DNA from: UBA1756 sp045627805
Lineage (GTDB): Bacteria > Bacteroidota > Bacteroidia > Bacteroidales > WCHB1-69
DNA: 14,170 nt
Assembly: GCA_045627805.1 (NCBI GenBank)
Contig: JAZQOJ010000100.1
Location: 1 to 14,170 of the forward strand
Direction: 5' to 3'
Part shown: positions 1 through 5,705 of the stretch, piece by piece
Layout of the letters: the number at the start of each line of letters is the position of its first letter
Position numbering within the stretch: position 1 is the first letter of the stretch
The notes under the pieces: generated by a model
Told to the model about the DNA's origin: nothing
The model's database searches: none
What the model saw: the letters and a program-made list of their open reading frames with translations, nothing else
Position numbers and translations under genes: made by a program

Positions 1-172
1 CCACATACTTCGACACGGCGGCGTTGAGAAAATCAATCAGGAAGTGCTTGTTCTTCTCCGTGGCGAAAATCTTCTTGAAGGTGAAATCGGTGACGGGCAC
101 CATAAAAATGTTGTTTCCCCTGTTCGTGCCGCTCGCTTGAGCTTCCTCGTTGTTAAAAGTCAAACTGTTCAT
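1..172 (-). CDS. Rpn-family recombination-promoting nuclease / PD-(D/E)XK transposase-like protein, N-terminal part, cut by left window edge
   Basis: Reading leftwards from ATG at 170-172 gives 57 codons with no stop before the edge. After a polar leader of about 23 residues comes MVPVTDFTFKKIFATEKN and then HFLIDFLNAAVSKYV. This is the hallmark start of the Rpn/PD-(D/E)XK transposase-like family (a D-F-x-F-K-x-x-F motif, then an ENKx-L-I-x-F-L-N helix). Family members are typically DNA endonucleases of roughly 250-320 residues; some promote RecA-independent recombination and some act in phage defence. The catalytic PD-(D/E)XK residues lie beyond the edge, so activity cannot be judged. A second in-frame ATG at 101-103 (Met24) would give a start closer to the family norm; I chose 172 because the frame is open and a promoter element sits upstream. 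Family call is firm, exact start is not. Confidence 0.82.
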   Translation of the reverse strand, partial: MNSLTFNNEEAQASGTNRGNNIFMVPVTDFTFKKIFATEKNKHFLIDFLNAAVSKYV

Positions 173-227
173 AATCAACAATTTAGTTTGGTTAGTAATT
201 CGGTTAGTTGCCTTATCAAAGGTTATG

Positions 228-258
228 CAAATATACTGCAAAACGGAGGCGATTTCAA
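228..258 (-). promoter_or_regulatory. Predicted Bacteroidota-type promoter of the left Rpn gene
   Basis: On the minus strand, TATATTTG (228-235) matches the Bacteroidota -7 consensus TAnnTTTG exactly. A CTTGA lies upstream with its TTG at 256-258, about 20 bases away, near the usual spacing to the -33 TTTG element. The predicted transcript would start near 221 and carry a leader of roughly 50 bases before the ATG at 172. Prediction from consensus only. Confidence 0.55.
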
Positions 259-388
259 GAGGGCGAACCGGAGGGATGGCGGAGCGGAAAAAAGCAGTGA
301 AAAACTGCATTTTCACTTTCAAAAACAGCATTCTGGAAACAAAAAAAGACAAAAGCGGAGTGTTGAAAAGTTGTTGAAAACTTTTTTT

Positions 389-443
389 GACTTGAGACTT
401 AAGACTTGAGACGAAAGTCGTAAGTCAAAAGTCTCAAGTCTTA
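389..443. repeat. Palindromic array of 7-base units (GACTTNN then NNAAGTC)
   Basis: Three units GACTTGA, GACTTAA, GACTTGA plus GAC (389-412) are followed in strict 7-base register by four inverted units GAAAGTC, GTAAGTC, AAAAGTC, TCAAGTC (413-440). Bases 400-412 and 431-443 are perfect 13-base inverse complements with an 18-base loop, so either strand can fold into a hairpin. There is no U-tract on either side in the right place, so it does not look like a normal terminator. No function is assigned. Confidence 0.75.
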
Positions 444-497
444 CACCTGCGCATTTCCTGTTTCACGCCAACGGCGGCATCCGTCCATGCCACCATT

Positions 498-519
498 TAA
501 TCGCATAACCGTTTAACCG
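498..519. repeat. Short 8-base periodicity, three TAAYCG units
   Basis: TAATCG (498-503), TAACCG (506-511) and TAACCG (514-519) recur every 8 bases. It lies about 55 bases from the heptamer palindrome, in the same non-coding gap. Three short units can arise by chance, so this is a weak repeat call. Confidence 0.4.
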
Positions 520-606
520 ATATCAGGAGCATCTCGCACAATGCGCTGCCGCATTTACAAGATGGAAGGGGATGATTACGAAATGAAATAGGAATGAAAA
601 AGTCCT

Positions 607-1542
607 TTAGAAAACGTAAATGCTTCCGTTGAAGGAGTATTTTTTGTCTTCAGTGAAGGGTTTTGCGAAGGCGCGCCACGAGAAGACGTGGTTGGCGGCA
701 ACCTTGCCGTTTTCGCTGCCATTCCATTTGAAATGAGGGTCGTTGGAATGGAAGACCAGTTTCCCCCATCGGTTGTAGATGAAGATTTCAAACTCATCGA
801 TGAGGTCGGGGTTGGCCACCTGGAAATCGTCGTTCATACCGTCGGCGTATGACGGAGTGATGGCGTTGGGGAAATAGAGGTAGAACTCGCAGGGGCCGAC
901 ATCGATGGTGCTCGACACTTGGCAGTTGCCGGAGTGTGCTTTGGCGGTGTAGCGTCCGTAGGCATTGATTTCGATTTCGGGGGTGGTTTCGCCCGTGTTC
1001 CAGGTTATGTCTGCGGCATTCGTGTTCACGATGAGGGTAGTGGAGCCCTTTTCGCAGAAATCGGATGCTTGTGAGATTTCAATGTAAAGGTCGTCCATAA
1101 CGTTGAGTGTCATCTGGTTGCTGCCCGTGCAACCGTTGGGGCCGGTGACGGTGACGGCGTAGGTGCCGGCGTTGTGAGCTTGAATGGACGAGGATGTTTC
1201 GCCTGTGCTCCATAAGTAAGTGGAGCCGGCAGTGGCGCCAGTGGCGGAGATTTGGATGGGCAGTTCTTCGTAGGAGCAGACGGTTCGGTCGGCGCCTGTG
1301 GAGATGTTGGGAGCGGTGCCCGTAGTGATGACGATGGTGACAGTGGTGGAGTCGTCGCCGTGTCCGGACACGGTATAGGTGCCGGGTTCGGAGTAGGCCT
1401 GCCCATTATACCAATAACTTTCTCCCGGGCAGAGAGAAATGTTGATTGTGTTTTGGGCGAAACCGTGTGAGAAAGTTCCGGCGCAGAACAGCGTTACAAC
1501 GATGGCTAACAGGTTGGCGACTATGTTTTTGTTGTGTTTCAT
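607..1542 (-). CDS. Secreted cell-surface protein with T9SS type B C-terminal sorting domain (gliding-motility-associated type)
   Basis: A 311-residue protein. Residues 1-29 form a signal peptide (basic MKHNK, hydrophobic core, likely cleavage after GFA). Two related Ig-like segments follow, each with a W-x-TGET motif, an AGTYAVTV or YGRYTAKA strand and a conserved Cys (about 111-140 and 181-210). Such PKD/Ig-like modules are frequent in Bacteroidota adhesins. Residues about 221-311 are the type B sorting domain: YFPNAITP, then DGMNDDF, then FEIFIYNRWGKLVF and FKWNG, ending GSIYVF. In this family that domain routes the protein through the type IX secretion system and to the cell surface. It is short for the class, so it could be a small surface structural protein or a non-catalytic binder. 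The ligand cannot be inferred. The terminator at 1566-1609 separates it from the lipoprotein genes, so it needs its own promoter, which I could not identify clearly. Confidence 0.88.
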   Translation of the reverse strand: MKHNKNIVANLLAIVVTLFCAGTFSHGFAQNTINISLCPGESYWYNGQAYSEPGTYTVSGHGDDSTTVTIVITTGTAPNISTGADRTVCSYEELPIQISATGATAGSTYLWSTGETSSSIQAHNAGTYAVTVTGPNGCTGSNQMTLNVMDDLYIEISQASDFCEKGSTTLIVNTNAADITWNTGETTPEIEINAYGRYTAKAHSGNCQVSSTIDVGPCEFYLYFPNAITPSYADGMNDDFQVANPDLIDEFEIFIYNRWGKLVFHSNDPHFKWNGSENGKVAANHVFSWRAFAKPFTEDKKYSFNGSIYVF

Positions 1543-1565
1543 AAGGACTGGGAGTGGTTGCTCTC

Positions 1566-1609
1566 AAAAAAAATAATAAAGAGGGTGCTCATTTGAGACC
1601 CTCTTTATT
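1566..1609 (-). terminator. Rho-independent terminator after the lipoprotein pair
   Basis: Bases 1575-1586 (AATAAAGAGGGT) pair perfectly with 1598-1609 (ACCCTCTTTATT). On the minus strand this 12-bp stem, whose loop can pair a further CTC with GAG, is followed by eight U (A-run at 1566-1573). It sits 15 bases past the stop of the small acidic lipoprotein gene, so it most likely ends the 2516-1625 transcript. Confidence 0.88.
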
Positions 1610-1624
1610 GTTAGTAACTACTTA

Positions 1625-1933
1625 TTAGAAGTTGTTACCTTTGGTTTTTTTCGGTTGAACAGAGATTTCAGCTTTGTCACCGATTTTAACCTTAGCACCT
1701 TCTTCGGTAGCGTCAACTTTTACTTTCGGTTCTTCTTTTGCTTCGGTAGCAGCGGGGGCAGCAACTTCTTCAGTTACAACTTCAGCAACTTCCTGAACGG
1801 GTTCAGCAACTTCTTCAACAACAACTTCTTCTTCAACTACTGCTGCGCTATCGGTAGCTTCAGCTTCAGTGTTCTTGTTGCCACAAGCAACGAATAAACC
1901 AGCAACTAATACTGCTAAAAATACTTTCTTCAT
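1625..1933 (-). CDS. Small acidic lipoprotein, unknown function
   Basis: A 102-residue protein. A lipoprotein signal peptide ends in LFVAC with Cys17 as the lipidated residue, so the protein is expected to be anchored to a membrane. Residues about 25-66 are almost wholly Glu, Val, Ala and Pro (runs such as VVEEEVVVEEVAEP), a low-complexity acidic stalk; the C-terminal 35 residues are Lys-rich and end PKKTKGNNF. No enzyme motif is visible. Codons are strongly biased (every Glu I checked is GAA, Ala is mostly GCT, Val mostly GTT), unlike the neighbouring housekeeping genes and suggestive of high expression. It lies 43 bases after the lipocalin-like lipoprotein gene with no promoter-like element between and a strong terminator after it, so the two are probably cotranscribed. 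Function unknown; I do not recognise a named family. Confidence 0.8.
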   Translation of the reverse strand: MKKVFLAVLVAGLFVACGNKNTEAEATDSAAVVEEEVVVEEVAEPVQEVAEVVTEEVAAPAATEAKEEPKVKVDATEEGAKVKIGDKAEISVQPKKTKGNNF

Positions 1934-1976
1934 TTTTCTAAATTATTTATTGGTTAATAATAAGGTTCGCATAAAA

Positions 1977-2516
1977 TTATTTAGCGGGAACATAAGTGAA
2001 TTGGAAAGTCCATTCGCCATCCTGCCATTTTGCCGGGCTGTTAGAAACTTTGAAAGTGTGAGAAAGAACCATCTTTTCTTCGTCAATGCTAATGATGTTG
2101 CATTCTTCAGGATCAGCGCTGTAGATAGCGGTTTCGGGTTCATTATCACCAGCTTTGAACATAGGAAGTTGGCATTTCAAAACAGTACCTTCTTCGTTCA
2201 ATTCCCAAGTACCAACGTATTGGTCACCTTCACCTTCGAAATCATAAGCAACTTTACCAGCATTGATGTACTGCTTGTTTCCTTCAGCTTTGAAGATGAT
2301 AATGTCATCGTTTTCGAAGCCACCACCTTCGGTGAACATTGCCATAAGGTCAGTAACATTGTTGGCACCGTAACCAGCGGGGCAAGAAGCTTCAGAAAGA
2401 ACCCAACCCTTTTCAATTGTCAAGAGTTCAGCAACGGTTTTTTGCTTTTCGCAAGAAGTGAATGCGAAGACGCTAACGAGAGCGATTGCGATAACGCTTA
2501 AAATACTTTTTCTCAT
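1977..2516 (-). CDS. Lipocalin-like lipoprotein, hypothetical
   Basis: A 179-residue protein with a lipoprotein signal peptide (MRKSILSVIA, hydrophobic core, FTSC with Cys22). The mature part has the beta-rich look of Bacteroidota lipocalin-like lipoproteins: a GWVL segment (37-40), a DDIIIF strand (70-75), YVGTWELNEEGTVLKC (100-115), and IISIDEEKMVLSHTF (141-155). Those small barrels are usually secreted or membrane-anchored and of unknown ligand. Four Cys after the lipid-anchor Cys (or pairs of them) could form disulphides. The codon bias matches that of the downstream lipoprotein gene. A promoter-like -7 element sits 43 bases upstream, and no terminator separates it from the next gene. The lipocalin assignment rests on pattern and length, not on an invariant motif. 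Confidence 0.75.
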   Translation of the reverse strand: MRKSILSVIAIALVSVFAFTSCEKQKTVAELLTIEKGWVLSEASCPAGYGANNVTDLMAMFTEGGGFENDDIIIFKAEGNKQYINAGKVAYDFEGEGDQYVGTWELNEEGTVLKCQLPMFKAGDNEPETAIYSADPEECNIISIDEEKMVLSHTFKVSNSPAKWQDGEWTFQFTYVPAK

Positions 2517-2558
2517 TTTAATTTAATTTTAATTGGTTAGTAATTAATTTTATGGTTG

Positions 2559-2566
2559 CAAAAATA
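2559..2566 (-). promoter_or_regulatory. Predicted -7 element for the lipoprotein pair
   Basis: On the minus strand TATTTTTG matches TAnnTTTG exactly; a -33 TTTG at the ideal distance is not present (the nearest sequence is TGGT). It would start a transcript near 2552 whose leader contains the AATTACTAACCAA motif (2533-2545). The whole 2517-2751 gap is very A/T rich and contains no other gene that I can see. Confidence 0.5.
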
Positions 2567-2751
2567 CTACAATTTTTATTATTGGTACCAGTTTGTAGTC
2601 AAAATTATTTTTTTTTAACACTTTTTTTTAAATAGTTGGTAATTAGTCTTTTATGATCTGTTCTTTTTGCTTCTTTTTCTTTTTTTCAGTGCCAAAAAAC
2701 GGTTCTTTAGACGCAACTGGCAAATCGTGGTTTAATTTTGTTGCAAAAATG

Positions 2752-3297
2752 TTACATTGCTGCCGTTTTCAGTTCTTCTTCCACCTTTTTCATCGCGAAA
2801 TGATAGGATGATTTGAGCGCTCCCACCGAGGTGTTGAGGGCTTTCGACATCTCTTCGTAAGGCATCTCGTCGTAGTAGCGCAAGGTGAATACAAGTCGCT
2901 GCTTGTCGGGCAGTTTCAGAATCGCCTTCTGCAAAAGCTCTTCAATCCTGTCTGACGAGAAGAACTTCTCTTCGGCCGCCACATTATACAAGTGGTCGGT
3001 GAACTTGTCGTCGGTGAGCGCCATCGTTTTCTTCTTCTTCTCAATGAAAGTCAGCGACTCGTTGATGCAGATGCGCGTTATCCAGGTCTTCAGGGAGGAG
3101 TCGCCGCGGAAATTCTCCAGGTAGCGCCACACCTTGATGAAGACGTTCTGCGTGACGTCGTTGCTGTCTTCGTGCGAATACAGATAGTGGCGGACCGTCC
3201 AGTACGCGTCGCGCTGGTATTTCAGCATCAGCTCCCGGAACGCCTGCTCCTTCGTTTTCTCGTCTTTGAATAATTGGAGAATTTGTTCGTCTTCCAT
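2752..3297 (-). CDS. ECF-type RNA polymerase sigma factor
   Basis: A 181-residue sigma-70 family protein from ATG at 3295-3297 (MEDEQILQLF). An earlier in-frame ATG at 3385-3387 would overlap the transketolase gene by 62 bases and add a basic, non-homologous 30-residue tail, so I reject it. Region 2 (about 18-90) has FRELMLKYQRDAYWT, the core-binding DVTQNVFIKVWRYL and the TWITRICINESL -10-recognition helix. Region 4 (about 117-172) has LPDKQRLVFTLRYYDEM, then YEEMSKALNTSVGALKSSYHFAMKKV, a normal helix-turn-helix. There is no C-terminal extension. It directs transcription of a regulon that cannot be named from here. The gene follows the transketolase gene by 28 bases. No anti-sigma gene is next to it on either side, which is unusual because many Bacteroidota ECF genes are paired with one. 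Confidence 0.9.
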   Translation of the reverse strand: MEDEQILQLFKDEKTKEQAFRELMLKYQRDAYWTVRHYLYSHEDSNDVTQNVFIKVWRYLENFRGDSSLKTWITRICINESLTFIEKKKKTMALTDDKFTDHLYNVAAEEKFFSSDRIEELLQKAILKLPDKQRLVFTLRYYDEMPYEEMSKALNTSVGALKSSYHFAMKKVEEELKTAAM

Positions 3298-3325
3298 CCT
3301 ATCTTGTTTCTCGTTTCTCGTGACA

Positions 3326-4282
3326 TTACGCTTTGCGTGCGATGGCTTTTTTCGCTGCTTCAATGATGTGCGGCGTGTCGAGGCCAAACTTGGTCATCAG
3401 TTGGTCGGGTTTTCCGCTTTCGCCGAAATGGTCGTCAACGGCCACCATTTCCACCGGTGCGGGAAGTTGGCGAGCCAGCAATTGGCAAACGCTGTCGCCC
3501 ATACCACCGTTCATAAAGTGCTCTTCGGCGGTCACAGCGCAACGAGTTTTGGCAATGCTGCGAAGAATGGACTCGTTGTCTAACGGCTTGATAGTATGGA
3601 TGTTGATAACTTCTGCGCGGATACCTTGCTGTTCCAGTTCGTAGGCGGCTTGCAGTGCGGGCCATACCAGATGTCCGGTAGCGAAGATGGTCACGTCGCG
3701 GCCTTCGTTCATCAACAATGCTTTTCCGATTTCAAAGGGCTGGTCGGCGGGTGTGAAGTTGGGAACGGCGGGGCGGCCGAAGCGTAAATAAACGGGTCCC
3801 ACGTACTCGGCTGCCGCCAGCGTGGCTTGCTTGGTCTGATTGAAGTCGCAGGGATTGATCACCACCATATTGGGGAGCATCTTCATCAGGCCGAGGTCTT
3901 CCATCATCTGGTGGGTGGCGCCGTCTTCGCCGACGGTGATGCCTGCGTGAGAGGCGGCGATCTTGACGTTCAGGTTGGAGTAGGCGGCGGTCATTCGGAT
4001 CTGGTCGTAAACGCGTCCGGAGACGAAACCGGCGAAGGCGCCTGCGAACGGGATTTTGCCGCTGAGAGCCAGCCCTGCGGAAATGCCGATCATATTGGCT
4101 TCGGCGATGCCGGTCTGGATGAATCTGTCAGGAAATTCCTTGATGAAGTCGCCCATTTTCAGACTTCCGATCACATCGGCGCAGAGAGCGAAAACATTGG
4201 GGTTGCGGCGTCCGGCTTCTAACAAACCCGCGCCGAAACCTGAGCGGGTGTCTTTTGAATCAGTACAAACAAGCGGTTGCAT
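3326..4282 (-). CDS. Transketolase C-terminal subunit (pyrimidine-binding plus C-terminal domain)
   Basis: A 318-residue protein that matches only the second half of a transketolase. The pyrimidine-binding domain covers about residues 5-170, with QTGIAEANMIGISAGLAL holding the conserved Glu61 that activates the thiamine ring, SHAGITVGEDGATHQ (111-125) and YLRFGRP (165-171). The transketolase C-terminal domain follows (about 185-310; TVF-type ATGH, then INIHTIKPLD and TAEEH). Working enzymes of this split type need a separate N-terminal subunit of about 270-280 residues carrying the diphosphate/metal GDG motif. In this window the upstream neighbour is glmM and no such subunit is present. The expected role is pentose-phosphate C2 transfer; DXS-like or other thiamine-dependent partners are alternatives. 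A TAAATTTG element at 4303-4310 suggests its own promoter. Confidence 0.9.
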   Translation of the reverse strand: MQPLVCTDSKDTRSGFGAGLLEAGRRNPNVFALCADVIGSLKMGDFIKEFPDRFIQTGIAEANMIGISAGLALSGKIPFAGAFAGFVSGRVYDQIRMTAAYSNLNVKIAASHAGITVGEDGATHQMMEDLGLMKMLPNMVVINPCDFNQTKQATLAAAEYVGPVYLRFGRPAVPNFTPADQPFEIGKALLMNEGRDVTIFATGHLVWPALQAAYELEQQGIRAEVINIHTIKPLDNESILRSIAKTRCAVTAEEHFMNGGMGDSVCQLLARQLPAPVEMVAVDDHFGESGKPDQLMTKFGLDTPHIIEAAKKAIARKA

Positions 4283-4302
4283 ATCTTAAAAATTTGGGGC
4301 TG

Positions 4303-4310
4303 CAAATTTA
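4303..4310 (-). promoter_or_regulatory. Predicted -7 element before the transketolase subunit gene
   Basis: On the minus strand TAAATTTG lies in the 35-base gap between glmM and the transketolase gene and matches TAnnTTTG exactly. No clear -33 TTTG was found inside the end of glmM. If used, the leader would be only about 15 bases. Confidence 0.45.
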
Positions 4311-4317
4311 CGAAAAA

Positions 4318-5703
4318 TTATGAATGGAGGAATTCGCGAATGTCGCTGATGATTTTATTGGCCATATTCTCGGCGAGTGTTTCAGTGGAACTTTCGGCGT
4401 AAATGCGGATGATGGGCTCGGTGTTGGAGGAGCGGAGGTGTACCCAGCCGTTCTCAAAATCGATTTTCACGCCATCAATCGTGTTCACTTCGTAGTGGCT
4501 GTATTTTTCGGCGATGTGTTGCAATATCCGCGGCACGTCCATTCCGGGACGGAGTTCGATTTTGTTCTTGGAGATGACATAGTTAGGAAACTGACGGCGG
4601 ATGTCGGAGCAGTCTTTGCCGGTTTCTGCCATCAGTGAGAGGAAAAGGGCGATGCCCACGAGCGCGTCGCGGCCGTAGTGGAGTTCGGGGAAAATCACGC
4701 CTCCGTTGCCTTCGCCACCGATCACGGCCTGCGTCTCCTTCATTTTCGCAACCACATTCACCTCGCCAACGGCGGCGGCGTTGTACTGGACATTGTGCTG
4801 CTGGCTCACGTCGCGAAGGGCGCGCGTTGACGACAGGTTGGAAACAGTGTTGCCTTTTTTATTCCTCAACACATAGTCGGCCACCGCCACCAGCGTGTAT
4901 TCCTCGCCGAACATCGTGCCGTCTTCGTTGATGATGGCCAAGCGGTCAACGTCGGGGTCAACCACGAAGCCGACGTGGAAGTCGCCCTTTTTCATACGGT
5001 CGGAAATCTCGCGCAGGTGTTGCGGAAGCGGTTCCGGATTGTGTGCGAAAATGCCCGTCGGCTCACCGTTGAGTACCTCAACGTGCTGTACGCCAAGCCG
5101 TTCCAGGAGTCTGGGAAGTGCGATGCCGCCCGTGGAGTTCACACAGTCGAGAACGACCGAGAAATTGGCCTTGCGGATGGCGTCGGCTTTCACCAAGTCG
5201 AGTTGCAGAATGGCGTCGATGTGGTCGTCAATGGCTTTTTCGTAGGAAGAATATTTTCCCAACAGACCCACTTCTGCGTATGTATATTCTTGTTTTTCAA
5301 TAATTTCCAAAACTTTCTTGCCGTCTTCTGCGGAAATGAACTCGCCCGAGGCATTGAGCAGCTTGAGGGCGTTCCACTGCATCGGATTGTGCGAGGCGGT
5401 GAGGATGATGCCGCCATCGGCGTGATGTTTTACAACAGCCATTTCAACGGTGGGCGTTGTGGAAAGCCCCAGGTCGATGACGTTGGCGCCAAGACTTTGC
5501 AAAGTGCTGCAAGCTAACTTGTTAATGATTTCGCCTGATACGCGGGCATCGCGGCCGATGACGATGGTGAGCGGTTTTTCGTCCTTTTTCAAAAAAGTGA
5601 TGAAGGCGGAGACGAACTGCACCACATCGATGGGAGTAAGGTTTTCGTTAGGTTTTCCGCCAATAGTTCCGCGGATTCCGGAGATTGATTTGATAAGTGA
5701 CAT
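4318..5703 (-). CDS. glmM: Phosphoglucosamine mutase
   Basis: A 461-residue alpha-D-phosphohexomutase. It interconverts glucosamine-6-phosphate and glucosamine-1-phosphate in the cytoplasm, feeding UDP-GlcNAc for peptidoglycan and lipid A. The phosphoserine loop is TASHNP with Ser104; the metal loop is DPDVDR (249-254); the sugar-binding loop is GEGNGG (330-335), and the phosphate-binding loop is RSSNTEPIIR (424-433). N-terminal SGIRGTIGG is also typical, and the length is normal for the Bacteroidota form. These enzymes are close to phosphomannomutases, so a dual or mannose role is the main alternative; the GEGNGG loop and context with dapB favour the glucosamine reading. It starts two bases after the stop of the beta-barrel-like gene, so translation is probably coupled. 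Confidence 0.9.
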   Translation of the reverse strand: MSLIKSISGIRGTIGGKPNENLTPIDVVQFVSAFITFLKKDEKPLTIVIGRDARVSGEIINKLACSTLQSLGANVIDLGLSTTPTVEMAVVKHHADGGIILTASHNPMQWNALKLLNASGEFISAEDGKKVLEIIEKQEYTYAEVGLLGKYSSYEKAIDDHIDAILQLDLVKADAIRKANFSVVLDCVNSTGGIALPRLLERLGVQHVEVLNGEPTGIFAHNPEPLPQHLREISDRMKKGDFHVGFVVDPDVDRLAIINEDGTMFGEEYTLVAVADYVLRNKKGNTVSNLSSTRALRDVSQQHNVQYNAAAVGEVNVVAKMKETQAVIGGEGNGGVIFPELHYGRDALVGIALFLSLMAETGKDCSDIRRQFPNYVISKNKIELRPGMDVPRILQHIAEKYSHYEVNTIDGVKIDFENGWVHLRSSNTEPIIRIYAESSTETLAENMANKIISDIREFLHS

Positions 5704-5705
5704 AG

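Larger units (their letters stand above)
173..606. other. Gene-free stretch between the left Rpn gene and the T9SS cargo gene
   Basis: I see no credible gene here. Open frames that cross it on the plus strand are antisense to the Rpn start and lack family features. It contains the Rpn promoter and leader (173-258), an A/G-rich tract (about 280-360), GTTGAAAA twice in quick succession (363-379), a heptamer-based palindrome (389-443), and an 8-base periodic TAAYCG pattern (498-519). No intrinsic terminator with a U-tract could be found for the cargo gene that ends at 607. Confidence 0.6.

Noticed and set aside
44..409. Plus-strand open frame of 121 codons at the left end
   Set aside because: It runs antisense through the Rpn start and then into repeat-rich non-coding sequence; its protein shows no family pattern, and it crosses the heptamer palindrome.
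389..443. Heptamer palindrome as a Rho-independent terminator
   Set aside because: The hairpin is good, but on neither strand is it followed by a T-rich tract in the right place.
541..591. 16-codon plus-strand open frame (ATG CGC TGC...)
   Set aside because: Too short, no promoter or context, and no coding signal.
173..606. CRISPR array or tRNA in the non-coding gap
   Set aside because: The repeats are 7-8 bases without unique spacers, and no cloverleaf arms or CCA-type end could be found.
1869..2501. Plus-strand open frame of 210 codons opposite the lipoprotein pair
   Set aside because: Antisense to two genes with clear lipoprotein signal peptides; its length is explained by their biased codons (GAA, GTT, GCT read backwards give TTC, AAC, AGC).
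2640..2751. Terminator after the sigma factor gene
   Set aside because: There are T-runs on the minus strand (for example near 2693-2699), but no convincing stem before them.
3298..3387. Extended N-terminus of the sigma factor from ATG 3385-3387
   Set aside because: It would overlap the transketolase gene by 62 bases and add a basic, non-homologous 30-residue tail; MEDEQILQLF is a normal start for the family.
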